DNA of 64,000 nucleotides from Perlabentimonas sp046542995 (GTDB taxonomy: Bacteria > Bacteroidota > Bacteroidia > Bacteroidales > Tenuifilaceae), in NCBI GenBank assembly GCA_046542995.1, contig JBKHAH010000005.1:6591-70590 (forward strand), in the 5' to 3' direction. Of the stretch, positions 1 to 9,112 are shown one piece after another (within the stretch, counting starts at the first letter, position 1; every line of letters starts with the position of its first letter). The notes beneath the pieces were generated by a model. That model worked only from the letters and a program-made list of their open reading frames with translations, ran no database searches and was not told where the DNA came from. The translations under genes and the position numbers were made by a program.

Positions 1-1004
1 CCAATACCGGCTCAGGTTCATCAGGAGATTTTACATGGCAGGTTGCTGAAACAATAAGTTTTTCAGAGAGTGAAATTGTACCACAGGATGGCGATTACCA
101 GGCATTCATAATGTGGGATTATGAACATCAGGACGAATGGTTAATTACACCTGAGTTCATTGCTCCTGAAGGCGATTTAGTATTTTGGTACTATGGAACC
201 AATGGTTCACCCAACGGTGATAATTACTATGTGAAAATTTCCGAGGACGATGGACAAACATGGACAGTACTTTGGAATGCCAGCGATTTACCCTCTGGTG
301 ATAACCATTATGATGCGCCCGCTGTAATTGATCTTTCAGCCTATGCGGGTCAAACCGTAAAAATTGCATGGCACAACGTTGACGGCGACGGACTAGGCTT
401 ATGGTACTCATGGGCCATAGACAACATAACTGTTGGCGATGAAAAAATTGACATTAAAGATTTAAATTTTATATCACGTGCTGCTTCTTCAAAAGTAAAC
501 GGAGCAGCCAGGGATGGTAAATTCAATGAGAGTGTTGACATAAACGACTTGAAACGAAATTCAGAACATACTAAGCAGCTGGACGGTTTCAACATCTTTT
601 TAAATGATATGGAAACACCCATTGATTTTGTTGAGGAGAACGTAACAACTTATGAATTCACTAATCTTGTAACAGAAAGTAATGTTGCAGGTGTTCAATC
701 TGTTTACTCTACCGGCTTAAGTGAGATTATGACAATTGATTTTGAAATTGCAACCGGTGTTAATGACAACACCCTTCTTGATGTGTATGTTTATCCAAAT
801 CCGTTCTCTGAATATCTTCACATCTCTGATGATGAGCCTATTAGATCCATAATAATTACCAACTTATTAGGTCAGATTGTTATGGAGGTTCGCTCTGAAA
901 TTTCAACAACAATCAGTACCCATCATCTTCCCAAAGGGGTATATTTAGTTACCTTGATTTCAAAAAGTAGCGAAAAGACTGCTTATAGAATGTTCAAGTA
1001 TTAG
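1..1004 (+). CDS. T9SS-sorted adhesin-like protein, C-terminal part
   Basis: The reading frame is open to the left edge (first full codon at base 3), so only the last 334 residues are present and the start lies outside the window. The first ~140 visible residues form a jelly-roll of the choice-of-anchor J / cleaved-adhesin type: W and G rich, with DEWLITP, KISEDDGQTW and AIDNITVG. A spacer of ~110 residues follows. The last ~75 residues are a T9SS type A sorting domain (YPNPF, TNLLGQ, LPKGVYLV). It is expected to be exported by Sec, carried by T9SS and held on the cell surface or released. The missing N-terminus could hold a catalytic domain, so the activity is unknown. A strong terminator follows. 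Confidence 0.85.
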   Translation, partial: NTGSGSSGDFTWQVAETISFSESEIVPQDGDYQAFIMWDYEHQDEWLITPEFIAPEGDLVFWYYGTNGSPNGDNYYVKISEDDGQTWTVLWNASDLPSGDNHYDAPAVIDLSAYAGQTVKIAWHNVDGDGLGLWYSWAIDNITVGDEKIDIKDLNFISRAASSKVNGAARDGKFNESVDINDLKRNSEHTKQLDGFNIFLNDMETPIDFVEENVTTYEFTNLVTESNVAGVQSVYSTGLSEIMTIDFEIATGVNDNTLLDVYVYPNPFSEYLHISDDEPIRSIIITNLLGQIVMEVRSEISTTISTHHLPKGVYLVTLISKSSEKTAYRMFKY

Positions 1005-1030
1005 CATACCAAAAATATTTTAAAATCTAT

Positions 1031-1068
1031 AACGCTTCCTTTATAATTTTAGGAAGCGTTTTTTTTTT
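1031..1068 (+). terminator. Rho-independent terminator after the partial T9SS gene
   Basis: Perfect 10-bp inverted repeat (1031-1040 with 1051-1060), 10-nt loop, followed directly by eight T. It lies 27 bases after the stop codon of the upstream gene. Confidence 0.9.
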
Positions 1069-1286
1069 AACTAAATGCTATTCAAAACATCTCTAAATAA
1101 ACGATTAGTATCATACATAAAATGCAATATAATAGAATAATAAATCAATTAAATTGAATTAAATATTTAATATATGGTATATTTTAACATCTACCCAATT
1201 CCTCAAAAAAACTTTTTTTAGTAAAAATCATTTTTTACATTGCGAAATTACAGAAACCACATATTTGTTTAACTAAACCATAATTT

Positions 1287-4200
1287 ATGAGAAATTTTTT
1301 TGCATTAATCGCGGTGCTATTTCTATTTAGTACCATTGGAGTGTCTCAGGATCATTTTATCCCTTTGGATAGGAATAATACAGAGGCAAAGGTGTTGGAA
1401 AATAGTACCAACAACCTAAGAATGTCATTCTCACTTGATGGTATATCAGGTAAAGATGTTACGTCTAAGAATGGACAGGATTTTACGGAGCTTTACTTTG
1501 GCAATGGGTATTATACCGGGAAAGTTGGAAGCCCAAAAATTCCAGCTTTTAAAAGGTTAATTCAAATACCCTTTGGAGCAGAAGTGGAAGTTAATGTTAT
1601 TGGTTACTCCAAAAAGAAGATGTCCTTAAAAGACATTGGTATCAGTAACCAGATATTTCCAGTTCAGCCATCATTACGAAAGGATAAAACCATTGATGAA
1701 GTACCATTTGAGTACAATAACAAGGTTTACAATACCGATGGTTTTACAAATGAGAAAATTGCACAGGTCGAAATCCTTGGTACCATGAGGGGTGTTAGAA
1801 TCGCCAGAATTGAGGTTGCTCCGGTACAGTACAATCCCGTAAATGGCGAAATAGTTGTTTTTAACGACATTGAAGTTGAGCTAGTTTATAAGGGTGCGAA
1901 CAAGGAAAAAACCCAATCAGCCTATCAAAGTACCTACTCTCCGTTTTTTGAGCAAGCATACAGTACGCTCGCTAACCCATATTCAAAAAGCGTTTTTGAT
2001 GACCATCCTGATCTTACCTCTTACCCAGTTCATATGTTAATAGTTAGCGACAGGGAGTTTGAGGAAACTTTGCAGCCATACATTGAGTGGAAAACTAAAA
2101 AGGGCTTTCATGTTGAGGTAGCCTATACCGATGATATTGGCACAACAAGCAACGCTGTAAAAGAGTATGTGCATGCAGCCTATAACGATGCAACAGCTGA
2201 AAATCCAGCACCATCGTTTTTAGTAATTGCTGGCGATGTTGATCAGGTACCTGCATCGGAGACAGGTTCAGAATCAGGTAAGCTAACAGATTTATATTAC
2301 GCTAGCGTTGATGGTGATTACTTCCCTGAGATTTACTACGGCAGGTTATCCGCCCAAACAACAGAGCAGCTTGAGAATATCATTAACAAAATTCTTTACT
2401 ATGAGCAGTATCAGTTTGAGGATCCAACCTATCTGGACAATGCTACGCTAATTGCTGGTGTTGATGGTAATTGGAACCCTAAGGTTGGTCAACCTACCAT
2501 TAAGTATGGAACGGAAAACTATTTTAACTCAGATAATGGTTTTAACACAGTTTGGGGCTACGGAATTGCTGACGATCCGAACAACCCAAACAATAGCTCT
2601 GGATATACTGGTTGCTACGATGATGAGAAGATAGCCGTTTCATTGATCAACTATACAGCGCATTGTATGGAAACTGTATGGGGCGACCCTCAGCTTACAA
2701 TTTCCGATATAAATTCAATGACAAATTCTGGAAAGTATCCATTATCCGTAGGTAACTGCTGTCTTTCTGCAGAGTTCGGAACAGATGAGTGCGTTGGTGA
2801 AGCTTGGATTAGAGCAGAAGATAAAGGAGCCGTTACCTACATTGGATCTTCACCAAGTTCATACTGGTTCGAAGACTTTTACTGGTCTGTAGGTGCTTTC
2901 CCTATCTCAGGTGATAACGATGGCTATGTTCCTACATTTGAAGAGACAACCTTTGGTGCTTACGATGCCCCTTACCATAGCAATTATAATACGGCTGGAG
3001 GGTTAGTTTTTGTTGGTAACCTTGCAGTTACTGAGGTTGATTTGGAAGGTTATCCAAGTCACTCCTCACCAACCTATTACTGGCAAGCGTACAATGTGCT
3101 TGGCGATCCATCGTTAATGCCATTCTTAACCCAGGGCGATGAAAATAACGTATCGCACATGGAGATTATGCCAATAGGTCTTGATACTTATCTGGTAGCA
3201 GCAGAACCAGGATCATACGTAGCTATTAGCAAGGATGGTGCTCTCCACGGAGCTGCACTTGTAGATGAAACAGGCGAAGTCGAGGTGCCAATCGACCCTA
3301 TTTTAGAAGGCGGTGATGTTGACATTGTTGTTACCCGTAATCAAACCATACCTTATATTGCCCAGGTACCTGCAGCGGCGTTGGAAGGACCATACATTGC
3401 TGTTGATGAGTACAATGTTAACGATGAGAATGAGAATGATAACGGTCTGGTTGACTTCGGAGAGGAATTTACAGTTAACATATCCCTTAAGAATGTTGGT
3501 GCTGATGACGCACAAGACGTATCAGCTTCACTTTCCGGAACTGATGAGTTTATTACTTTAAATACAACAGATGCTGTTTCATTTGGAGATATTAGCGCTG
3601 AGGAAGGAAACAATACAGCTTCTTATAACAATGCATACAGCTTCTCCGTATCTGATGACGTGCCTGACCAGCATCAGGCAACCTTTGTGCTTACTATTAC
3701 AGATGGAAATGATACATGGGAGTCAGACATGAAATTTACTGCTAATGCTCCGGTTATTCAATTATCCGCATCTAAAATTTTAGATGACCCTCAGGATATT
3801 TCATTCTCTTCTTCCCCAATAGTTTCAGTTGATAACGGGGAAGAGTACAGCTATACTATTGAAGTTACTGAAATGCTAGGAAATGGAAATGGAGTGTTGG
3901 ATGCAGATGAAACGGCTGGCATAGAGATTAAAACCGCAAACAATGGTAATTCCGATTTAAAAAATGCGCACGTGACTCTTTCATCTAGTAGTGAGTATAT
4001 TACCATCAGTACTGATGAGGTTTATATTAATTCGTTAGCAGTTGGGGAAGAAATTCCAAATGAATTTACCATACAAGTTCACGAAGATACTCCAATAGGA
4101 ACTGTCGTTGATTTTGACTTTACAATTGTTTATGCAGGTTATGAGGATAATGTAACCATTTCTTTACCTGTTGGTTTACAGATTGAAGATTTCGAAACCG

Positions 4201-5036
4201 GAGATTTAAATGCATACCCATGGCAAAAATCTGGTGATGCTGATTGGTTTGTACAGGAATCTGAGTTTCATGAGGGCGCTTATGCTGCACAAGCAGGTGG
4301 AATTAACGACAACCAAATCTCTACCCTGGAAATTACTGTTGATGTACTGGAGGATAGCAACATTTCGTTCTACCAAAAGGTATCTAGTGAAGAGAGCTAT
4401 GATTATTTGAAGTTTTATGTTGATGATCAGATGATTCAAGAGTGGTCTGGTAGTAATGATTGGAGTTTATTTGAACATGCCGTTACCGCCGGTACTCGTA
4501 AGTTTACCTGGAGCTACGAGAAGGATGGTTCAATAGATGGCGGCGATGATACTGCATGGCTCGATTATATAGTATTCCCTCCCCATTCACAAGAACGTAA
4601 GAGTTCAGTTGCTTTCACAGCAACTCAGGTGCCAGAATGGTTATCTTTAACAAACAACTCTGATGGAACCGCTACTTTAGAAGGTACAGCTCCTGGTGAG
4701 TATGTAATTGAAAGTATTATTATTTCCGCAGAGAAAGGAGATATTATCAAAGAGCAAGCATTCGAGATTGAAGTGGGTTCATTGTCTGGTATTTCAGATC
4801 AAAACATCGATAGCAACATCTATCCAAACCCATTTACTAACAGCATAAAAATTACAAATGCAAGTAGCATTGCTAATGTAAAAATTACTAATGTACTGGG
4901 TCAGATTGTTAAGGAAATTAATCCAGATGCTTCTGATATTGAAATCCAAACAGCTGAACTTACAGAGGGTGTTTACCTAATTATTCTTGAAACTAAAAAG
5001 GGAGAAACATTCTCCAAAAGAATGATAAAGGAATAA
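1287..5036 (+). CDS. Gingipain-like C25 cysteine protease with T9SS sorting domain
   Basis: Predicted secreted cysteine endopeptidase of 1249 residues. A signal peptide (about 1-20, ending near GVSQ) is followed by a C25 propeptide-like domain (to ~200), then the C25 catalytic domain (~245-610). The likely catalytic dyad is His459 in NYTAHC and Cys491/Cys492 in GNCCLS. The family pattern is a His followed about 33 residues later by Cys, which fits. After it come an Ig-like domain (~620-700), CARDB-like repeats (~720-960), a jelly-roll beginning EDFETG (~966-1110) and a T9SS sorting domain (~1165-1249, with YPNPF). The cut specificity cannot be read from sequence. It has its own terminator and shares its architecture with the C25 gene at 9113, which suggests duplication and divergence. 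Confidence 0.92.
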   Translation: MRNFFALIAVLFLFSTIGVSQDHFIPLDRNNTEAKVLENSTNNLRMSFSLDGISGKDVTSKNGQDFTELYFGNGYYTGKVGSPKIPAFKRLIQIPFGAEVEVNVIGYSKKKMSLKDIGISNQIFPVQPSLRKDKTIDEVPFEYNNKVYNTDGFTNEKIAQVEILGTMRGVRIARIEVAPVQYNPVNGEIVVFNDIEVELVYKGANKEKTQSAYQSTYSPFFEQAYSTLANPYSKSVFDDHPDLTSYPVHMLIVSDREFEETLQPYIEWKTKKGFHVEVAYTDDIGTTSNAVKEYVHAAYNDATAENPAPSFLVIAGDVDQVPASETGSESGKLTDLYYASVDGDYFPEIYYGRLSAQTTEQLENIINKILYYEQYQFEDPTYLDNATLIAGVDGNWNPKVGQPTIKYGTENYFNSDNGFNTVWGYGIADDPNNPNNSSGYTGCYDDEKIAVSLINYTAHCMETVWGDPQLTISDINSMTNSGKYPLSVGNCCLSAEFGTDECVGEAWIRAEDKGAVTYIGSSPSSYWFEDFYWSVGAFPISGDNDGYVPTFEETTFGAYDAPYHSNYNTAGGLVFVGNLAVTEVDLEGYPSHSSPTYYWQAYNVLGDPSLMPFLTQGDENNVSHMEIMPIGLDTYLVAAEPGSYVAISKDGALHGAALVDETGEVEVPIDPILEGGDVDIVVTRNQTIPYIAQVPAAALEGPYIAVDEYNVNDENENDNGLVDFGEEFTVNISLKNVGADDAQDVSASLSGTDEFITLNTTDAVSFGDISAEEGNNTASYNNAYSFSVSDDVPDQHQATFVLTITDGNDTWESDMKFTANAPVIQLSASKILDDPQDISFSSSPIVSVDNGEEYSYTIEVTEMLGNGNGVLDADETAGIEIKTANNGNSDLKNAHVTLSSSSEYITISTDEVYINSLAVGEEIPNEFTIQVHEDTPIGTVVDFDFTIVYAGYEDNVTISLPVGLQIEDFETGDLNAYPWQKSGDADWFVQESEFHEGAYAAQAGGINDNQISTLEITVDVLEDSNISFYQKVSSEESYDYLKFYVDDQMIQEWSGSNDWSLFEHAVTAGTRKFTWSYEKDGSIDGGDDTAWLDYIVFPPHSQERKSSVAFTATQVPEWLSLTNNSDGTATLEGTAPGEYVIESIIISAEKGDIIKEQAFEIEVGSLSGISDQNIDSNIYPNPFTNSIKITNASSIANVKITNVLGQIVKEINPDASDIEIQTAELTEGVYLIILETKKGETFSKRMIKE

Positions 5037-5070
5037 ACGATAAGCTATCTTTTTTACAAAATGAAATTTA

Positions 5071-5100
5071 AAGAGGGATGGATTTCATCCCTCTTTTTTT
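5071..5100 (+). terminator. Hairpin terminator between C25 and S8 protease genes
   Basis: Perfect 10-bp stem (5071-5080 with 5086-5095), 5-nt loop, then a run of T. It ends only 28 bases before the start codon of the next gene, leaving little room for a promoter, so read-through or a promoter upstream of the hairpin is likely. Confidence 0.88.
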
Positions 5101-5128
5101 AATCAATTATTAACATAAAATCCTCATA

Positions 5129-8100
5129 ATGAATCGCATATTTGCACTTATTTTCATTACTACTTTACTATTTCTTACTAATATTTCCTTTTCTCAAAGC
5201 TCAAGCGTTAATAGAGGTGAGCGCCCCGCCATAGACTATAATCGTATAAGTAAAGAAAGTTACTATCCAAACCAGATTCGCATTAAGATTGCATCCCAGT
5301 ACGAGGAGAATCTCTTGGGTACACAGCACATAAAGGACAAAAACAGTTTGGGAATAAAATCAATCGATGACTTAAACCAAGCAGCAGGAGCTTCTGCCAT
5401 AGTTAGAACCTTTTCAACCAAAGTTGTGAAGGATCAGCCAAGTCAATTACATAAGGATTGGGGTTTTCACCTCTGGTTCGAAATTTCCTTTAAAGCAAAC
5501 CAGAATATCCCAGCATTAATTGAAATTTACTCCAAATTAAAGGAGGTTGATTTTGTTGAACCTGTTTTCAAAAAGGAGATTGTTGGTTATAATCCCAATA
5601 ATTTTAAAAAAGTGGATAGGCTGAGTGCTAACCAACAGACTGCCAAGAATGATAGCAAATGGATACCAAACGACCCCCGTTTTGATGAGCAGTGGCATTA
5701 CGAAAATACTGGTCAACAGGGTGGAACACCAGGGGTAGACATATCTTTGGTTGATGCATGGGAAATGCAGAAAGGAAATTCTGATATTATTGTTGCAATA
5801 ATTGATGGAGGTATCGAGCATAATCATGAAGATCTTCAAGCCAATATGTGGGATGAGATTGGGTATAATTTTGTTGATGACAATGCTACCATCGTGCCTC
5901 ACGATCACGGTACGCACGTTGCTGGTACCGTTGCTGCTGTTAATGATAATGGAATTGGAGTTTCCGGTATTGCTGGCGGTAGCGGAGGTGGAGACGGTGT
6001 TCGTCTTATGTCCTGTCAGGTCTTTACCGATAATAGTTCTGGAGGTTTTGCTGATGCTTTTGTATGGGCTGCTGATAATGGCGCAGTTATATCACAAAAT
6101 AGTTGGGGATATACATCCGAAGGTGTTTTTGAACAGGCTGTTTTGGATGCAATCGACTATTTTAACGAGAATGCCAGCGGAACGCTGGATGGTGGCATAA
6201 CTATATTTGCTGCAGGTAACAGCTACTCTTCTGGTGAATGGTATCCAGGGTGCTACGAAGGAGCCATGGCGGTTGCATCAACAAATAATCAGGATGTAAT
6301 TTCATGGTACTCCAATTTCGACACTTGGGTTGAGATATCAGCACCCGGAGGCGAGACCAATACAGTAAATGATCGTGGCGTTCTTAGTTCTACAACAAAC
6401 AATAGCTACTCATTTTATCAGGGAACATCAATGGCTTGCCCACATGTATCCGGAGTAGCTGCCCTTATGCTTTCACACGCTCCAGGCGAACTAACAGCTT
6501 ATGAACTTCGCGAAATTCTGAAGGAAACTACCGATAATCACTACGAGCAGAACCCTGATTATGTTAATATGCTAGGTACAGGCAGGCTCAATGCCTACAA
6601 CGCACTACTGGAAACCGAAGCATTTCTGAATGGAATCAGAAATCCGCGTCATTTTGAAGCCATAGCAGAGTCCTCCGAAGCAATCCAGCTATCATGGGAA
6701 CTTAATGATAACAACAACAATATTATATTAGCTTATAATACAGAACCTGAGTTTGGATTACCTGATGCAAATGTTCAGGAAAATGATATTATTGATGGAG
6801 GTAGCCAAGTTCTTTATGTAGGAGACAATACATCATACATCCATAATAATTTAGATGCTGTAACTAGTTACTACTACAAAATTTGGTCAGTTGAGGGTGA
6901 AGAGCTCTCTTCAGGGAGAGGCTCTTTTGCAACTACACTATGCTCTACGTTTGAACTACCTTATAGTAACGATTTTTCAACACCATCCATGCCCATGTGT
7001 TGGGATACGCAGTGGGAAGGAGACGGAAGTCAGAATATTTGGTCTGCTTCAAACTCCAGTAATGCTGGAGGTGATGAAGGTGAGATGCGTGCTCGATACG
7101 TATCTTCAGAAGGAACTTCAAGACTAATATCACCCGTTTTTAATACCATCGGGGTTGCACAAGTTACATTTAGTTTTAAGCATTATTTTGATGACTATGG
7201 TGCTGGCCTAACTCTTAAAGTACAGACTTCTACTGATGGTGAAACTTGGACCGATACGGAGTGGTTTGTCGAATCTGGTGATGGGGACGTGGGCCCAGAA
7301 GAAGTCTCTTTTGATATATATAGCAATCTAAACTCCGAGACTACTTATTTTGCCTTTGTTGTTGATGGAAACCATTACCAATTTAACAATTGGTATATTG
7401 ATGATTTTTTTGTGGAAGGTCTGGAAACGGGTGCACCAATGGTTAACACTATTAGCATTGATGATATTACTGAACATACTGCTAATCTAACTGGAGAAAT
7501 TACTTCGCAGGGTGACGAAACCGTTACTGTTTCAGGCTTTGTTCTATCAACCTCCTCAAATCCACAGCTTGATGGTGAGAATGTTGAAGTATTTGTAACT
7601 GACCCTACTACTACAGATGGTGAGTATTCAATTGAAGTTGAAGATCTAAATGCAGCTACTAAGTATTTTGTAAGAGCATTTGCGACTAATAGCATTGGAA
7701 CCAACTATGGTTCACAAATGAACTTCACTACTGCATGCGGTGAAATTGCATTGCCCTACAATCAGCCGTTTGGCAGTTCAGAGCAACCAGCTTGCTGGCA
7801 GAATAACAACAACGGCGGTACCGAGGGACAAGTGTGGGAGTTTGGATCAATCTCATCCGGACTTGAAGGCTCAAGTAGCTATGCATACCTGAATAGCGAT
7901 GGGTATGGCTCAGGAGGAAGTCAGAATGCCGATCTGATTACACCACCAATACAGGTTCAGGGTTACCAATCTTTACAGCTTAGCTTTAAGCATTACTTTA
8001 GGGTATATGATGGGGAAACTGCAACTGTATCCTATAGCATTGATAATGGAACAACCTGGGAGTATCTCGAAAACTGGGAGGAAACAACCAGTAATCCTGA

Positions 8101-8779
8101 AACCTTCCAAATAGAATTAGATTTAGACCAGCAAGCGGAAGAGATTCTCTTTAGATGGAACTATACTGGCACATGGGGTTGGTACTGGTGTATAGATGAT
8201 ATTGAGATTGAAGGTGTTTTTAATGGTGATCCTCCATCCGTTGGGGATATTACTGTTGAAAATGTTACTTTAAATTCAGCTGATATTAACGTTGAGGTAA
8301 ATCCCAATGATGTTACTACATCAACATTTATCCAATGGGGTGTTGATTCTGTTGATGAAAACGAGCTTCAGAGCGATACCCAGCTGGAAGGATCTGAATT
8401 TATTACCCATACTTTCCAATTGCAGGATCTTGAATCTGACATGGAGTATAAAGCCAGAATGAAGGCTGAGAGCATAGGGGGAATTGAGTATAGCGACATT
8501 GTTACATTTACAACTAATGCAACATCTGTAAGCGTAATGAACAATAAACTGAGATTATACCCAAACCCAGCAAGCACAAACCTAAGCGTCGAATCATCAG
8601 CCAAGTCTATTAGTCATATAGAGGTTCTTTCCTTAACTGGTAGTATGCTAGCATCACATGCTGATCCGGAAAAAAACAGAATTAAATTTAACATAGAGCA
8701 CCTACCGGCAGGTATATATATTTTAAAGGTTAACTATAGCGATGGTGCTAACGCCATTGTTAGGTTTGTAAAGAAATAG
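5129..8779 (+). CDS. Subtilisin-family S8 serine protease with T9SS sorting domain
   Basis: Secreted serine endopeptidase, 1216 residues. Signal peptide at about 1-23 (ends SFSQ), a prodomain (~35-160), then the S8 catalytic domain (~190-490). The triad is visible: Asp226 in AIIDGG, His260 in HGTHVAGT and Ser434 in GTSMACPHVSG. The C-terminal half is modular: Fn3-like (~500-580), MAM/choice-of-anchor jelly-roll (~595-755), Fn3-like (~767-865), a second jelly-roll starting CGEIALP (~869-1030), Fn3-like (~1031-1130) and a T9SS sorting domain (LYPNPAS at ~1141 to the end). The non-catalytic modules probably bind surfaces or glycans. It lies in the same orientation between two C25 proteases, so the three may form a secreted proteolytic set. 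Confidence 0.94.
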   Translation: MNRIFALIFITTLLFLTNISFSQSSSVNRGERPAIDYNRISKESYYPNQIRIKIASQYEENLLGTQHIKDKNSLGIKSIDDLNQAAGASAIVRTFSTKVVKDQPSQLHKDWGFHLWFEISFKANQNIPALIEIYSKLKEVDFVEPVFKKEIVGYNPNNFKKVDRLSANQQTAKNDSKWIPNDPRFDEQWHYENTGQQGGTPGVDISLVDAWEMQKGNSDIIVAIIDGGIEHNHEDLQANMWDEIGYNFVDDNATIVPHDHGTHVAGTVAAVNDNGIGVSGIAGGSGGGDGVRLMSCQVFTDNSSGGFADAFVWAADNGAVISQNSWGYTSEGVFEQAVLDAIDYFNENASGTLDGGITIFAAGNSYSSGEWYPGCYEGAMAVASTNNQDVISWYSNFDTWVEISAPGGETNTVNDRGVLSSTTNNSYSFYQGTSMACPHVSGVAALMLSHAPGELTAYELREILKETTDNHYEQNPDYVNMLGTGRLNAYNALLETEAFLNGIRNPRHFEAIAESSEAIQLSWELNDNNNNIILAYNTEPEFGLPDANVQENDIIDGGSQVLYVGDNTSYIHNNLDAVTSYYYKIWSVEGEELSSGRGSFATTLCSTFELPYSNDFSTPSMPMCWDTQWEGDGSQNIWSASNSSNAGGDEGEMRARYVSSEGTSRLISPVFNTIGVAQVTFSFKHYFDDYGAGLTLKVQTSTDGETWTDTEWFVESGDGDVGPEEVSFDIYSNLNSETTYFAFVVDGNHYQFNNWYIDDFFVEGLETGAPMVNTISIDDITEHTANLTGEITSQGDETVTVSGFVLSTSSNPQLDGENVEVFVTDPTTTDGEYSIEVEDLNAATKYFVRAFATNSIGTNYGSQMNFTTACGEIALPYNQPFGSSEQPACWQNNNNGGTEGQVWEFGSISSGLEGSSSYAYLNSDGYGSGGSQNADLITPPIQVQGYQSLQLSFKHYFRVYDGETATVSYSIDNGTTWEYLENWEETTSNPETFQIELDLDQQAEEILFRWNYTGTWGWYWCIDDIEIEGVFNGDPPSVGDITVENVTLNSADINVEVNPNDVTTSTFIQWGVDSVDENELQSDTQLEGSEFITHTFQLQDLESDMEYKARMKAESIGGIEYSDIVTFTTNATSVSVMNNKLRLYPNPASTNLSVESSAKSISHIEVLSLTGSMLASHADPEKNRIKFNIEHLPAGIYILKVNYSDGANAIVRFVKK

Positions 8780-8784
8780 ATTTT

Positions 8785-8825
8785 TGCATGGCGGAGCATT
8801 TACCCTTCGCCATGCATTTTTCCCT
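8785..8825 (+). terminator. Hairpin terminator after S8 protease
   Basis: Nine-bp perfect stem (8785-8793 with 8808-8816) and a T-rich tail. It begins six bases after the stop codon of the subtilase. Confidence 0.85.
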
Positions 8826-8933
8826 TTTTTAAATAATTTAGAATTAGTCAATTTTATATGCCCCTAATCAAAAAAATAGGATTGTTTCCAAGAGTTTGCT
8901 TTTCATTTTTTATATTGCCAAAATTTCAATTTT

Positions 8934-9054
8934 AATGTCGTTAGTTAATGTTTTTTTTATGGTAGATTTCGTAAAATTACCCTTCTTCTCCGCTCAGGGT
9001 AATGGCGGTCATGCTGAGCGGAGTCGAAGCATGTTTCCTTAACTAAACGACATT
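8934..9054. repeat. Nested inverted-repeat element (MITE-like)
   Basis: Most of the 333-base gap before the second C25 gene is explained by this element. The outer arms are 8934-8948 and 9039-9054, which are reverse complements except for one single-base indel. Inside are perfect 10-bp arms (8988-8997 with 9014-9023). The inner right arm runs into GAGTCGAAGCATG, which resembles a dispersed intergenic repeat I recall from many Bacteroidota and other bacterial genomes (GCTGAGCGAAGTCGAAGC-like). No protein is encoded and no clear target-site duplication is seen. It could be a mobile miniature element, a REP-like structure or a transcript hairpin upstream of the protease gene. Confidence 0.6.
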
Positions 9055-9112
9055 GATTTAATAATTCACGAATACGACAAATACTTATTATTACTAACCA
9101 AATCAATTTACT

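Noticed and set aside
5537..5917. Long antisense frame inside the subtilase gene
   Set aside because: A mirror of the coding frame, with no start context or protein features of its own.
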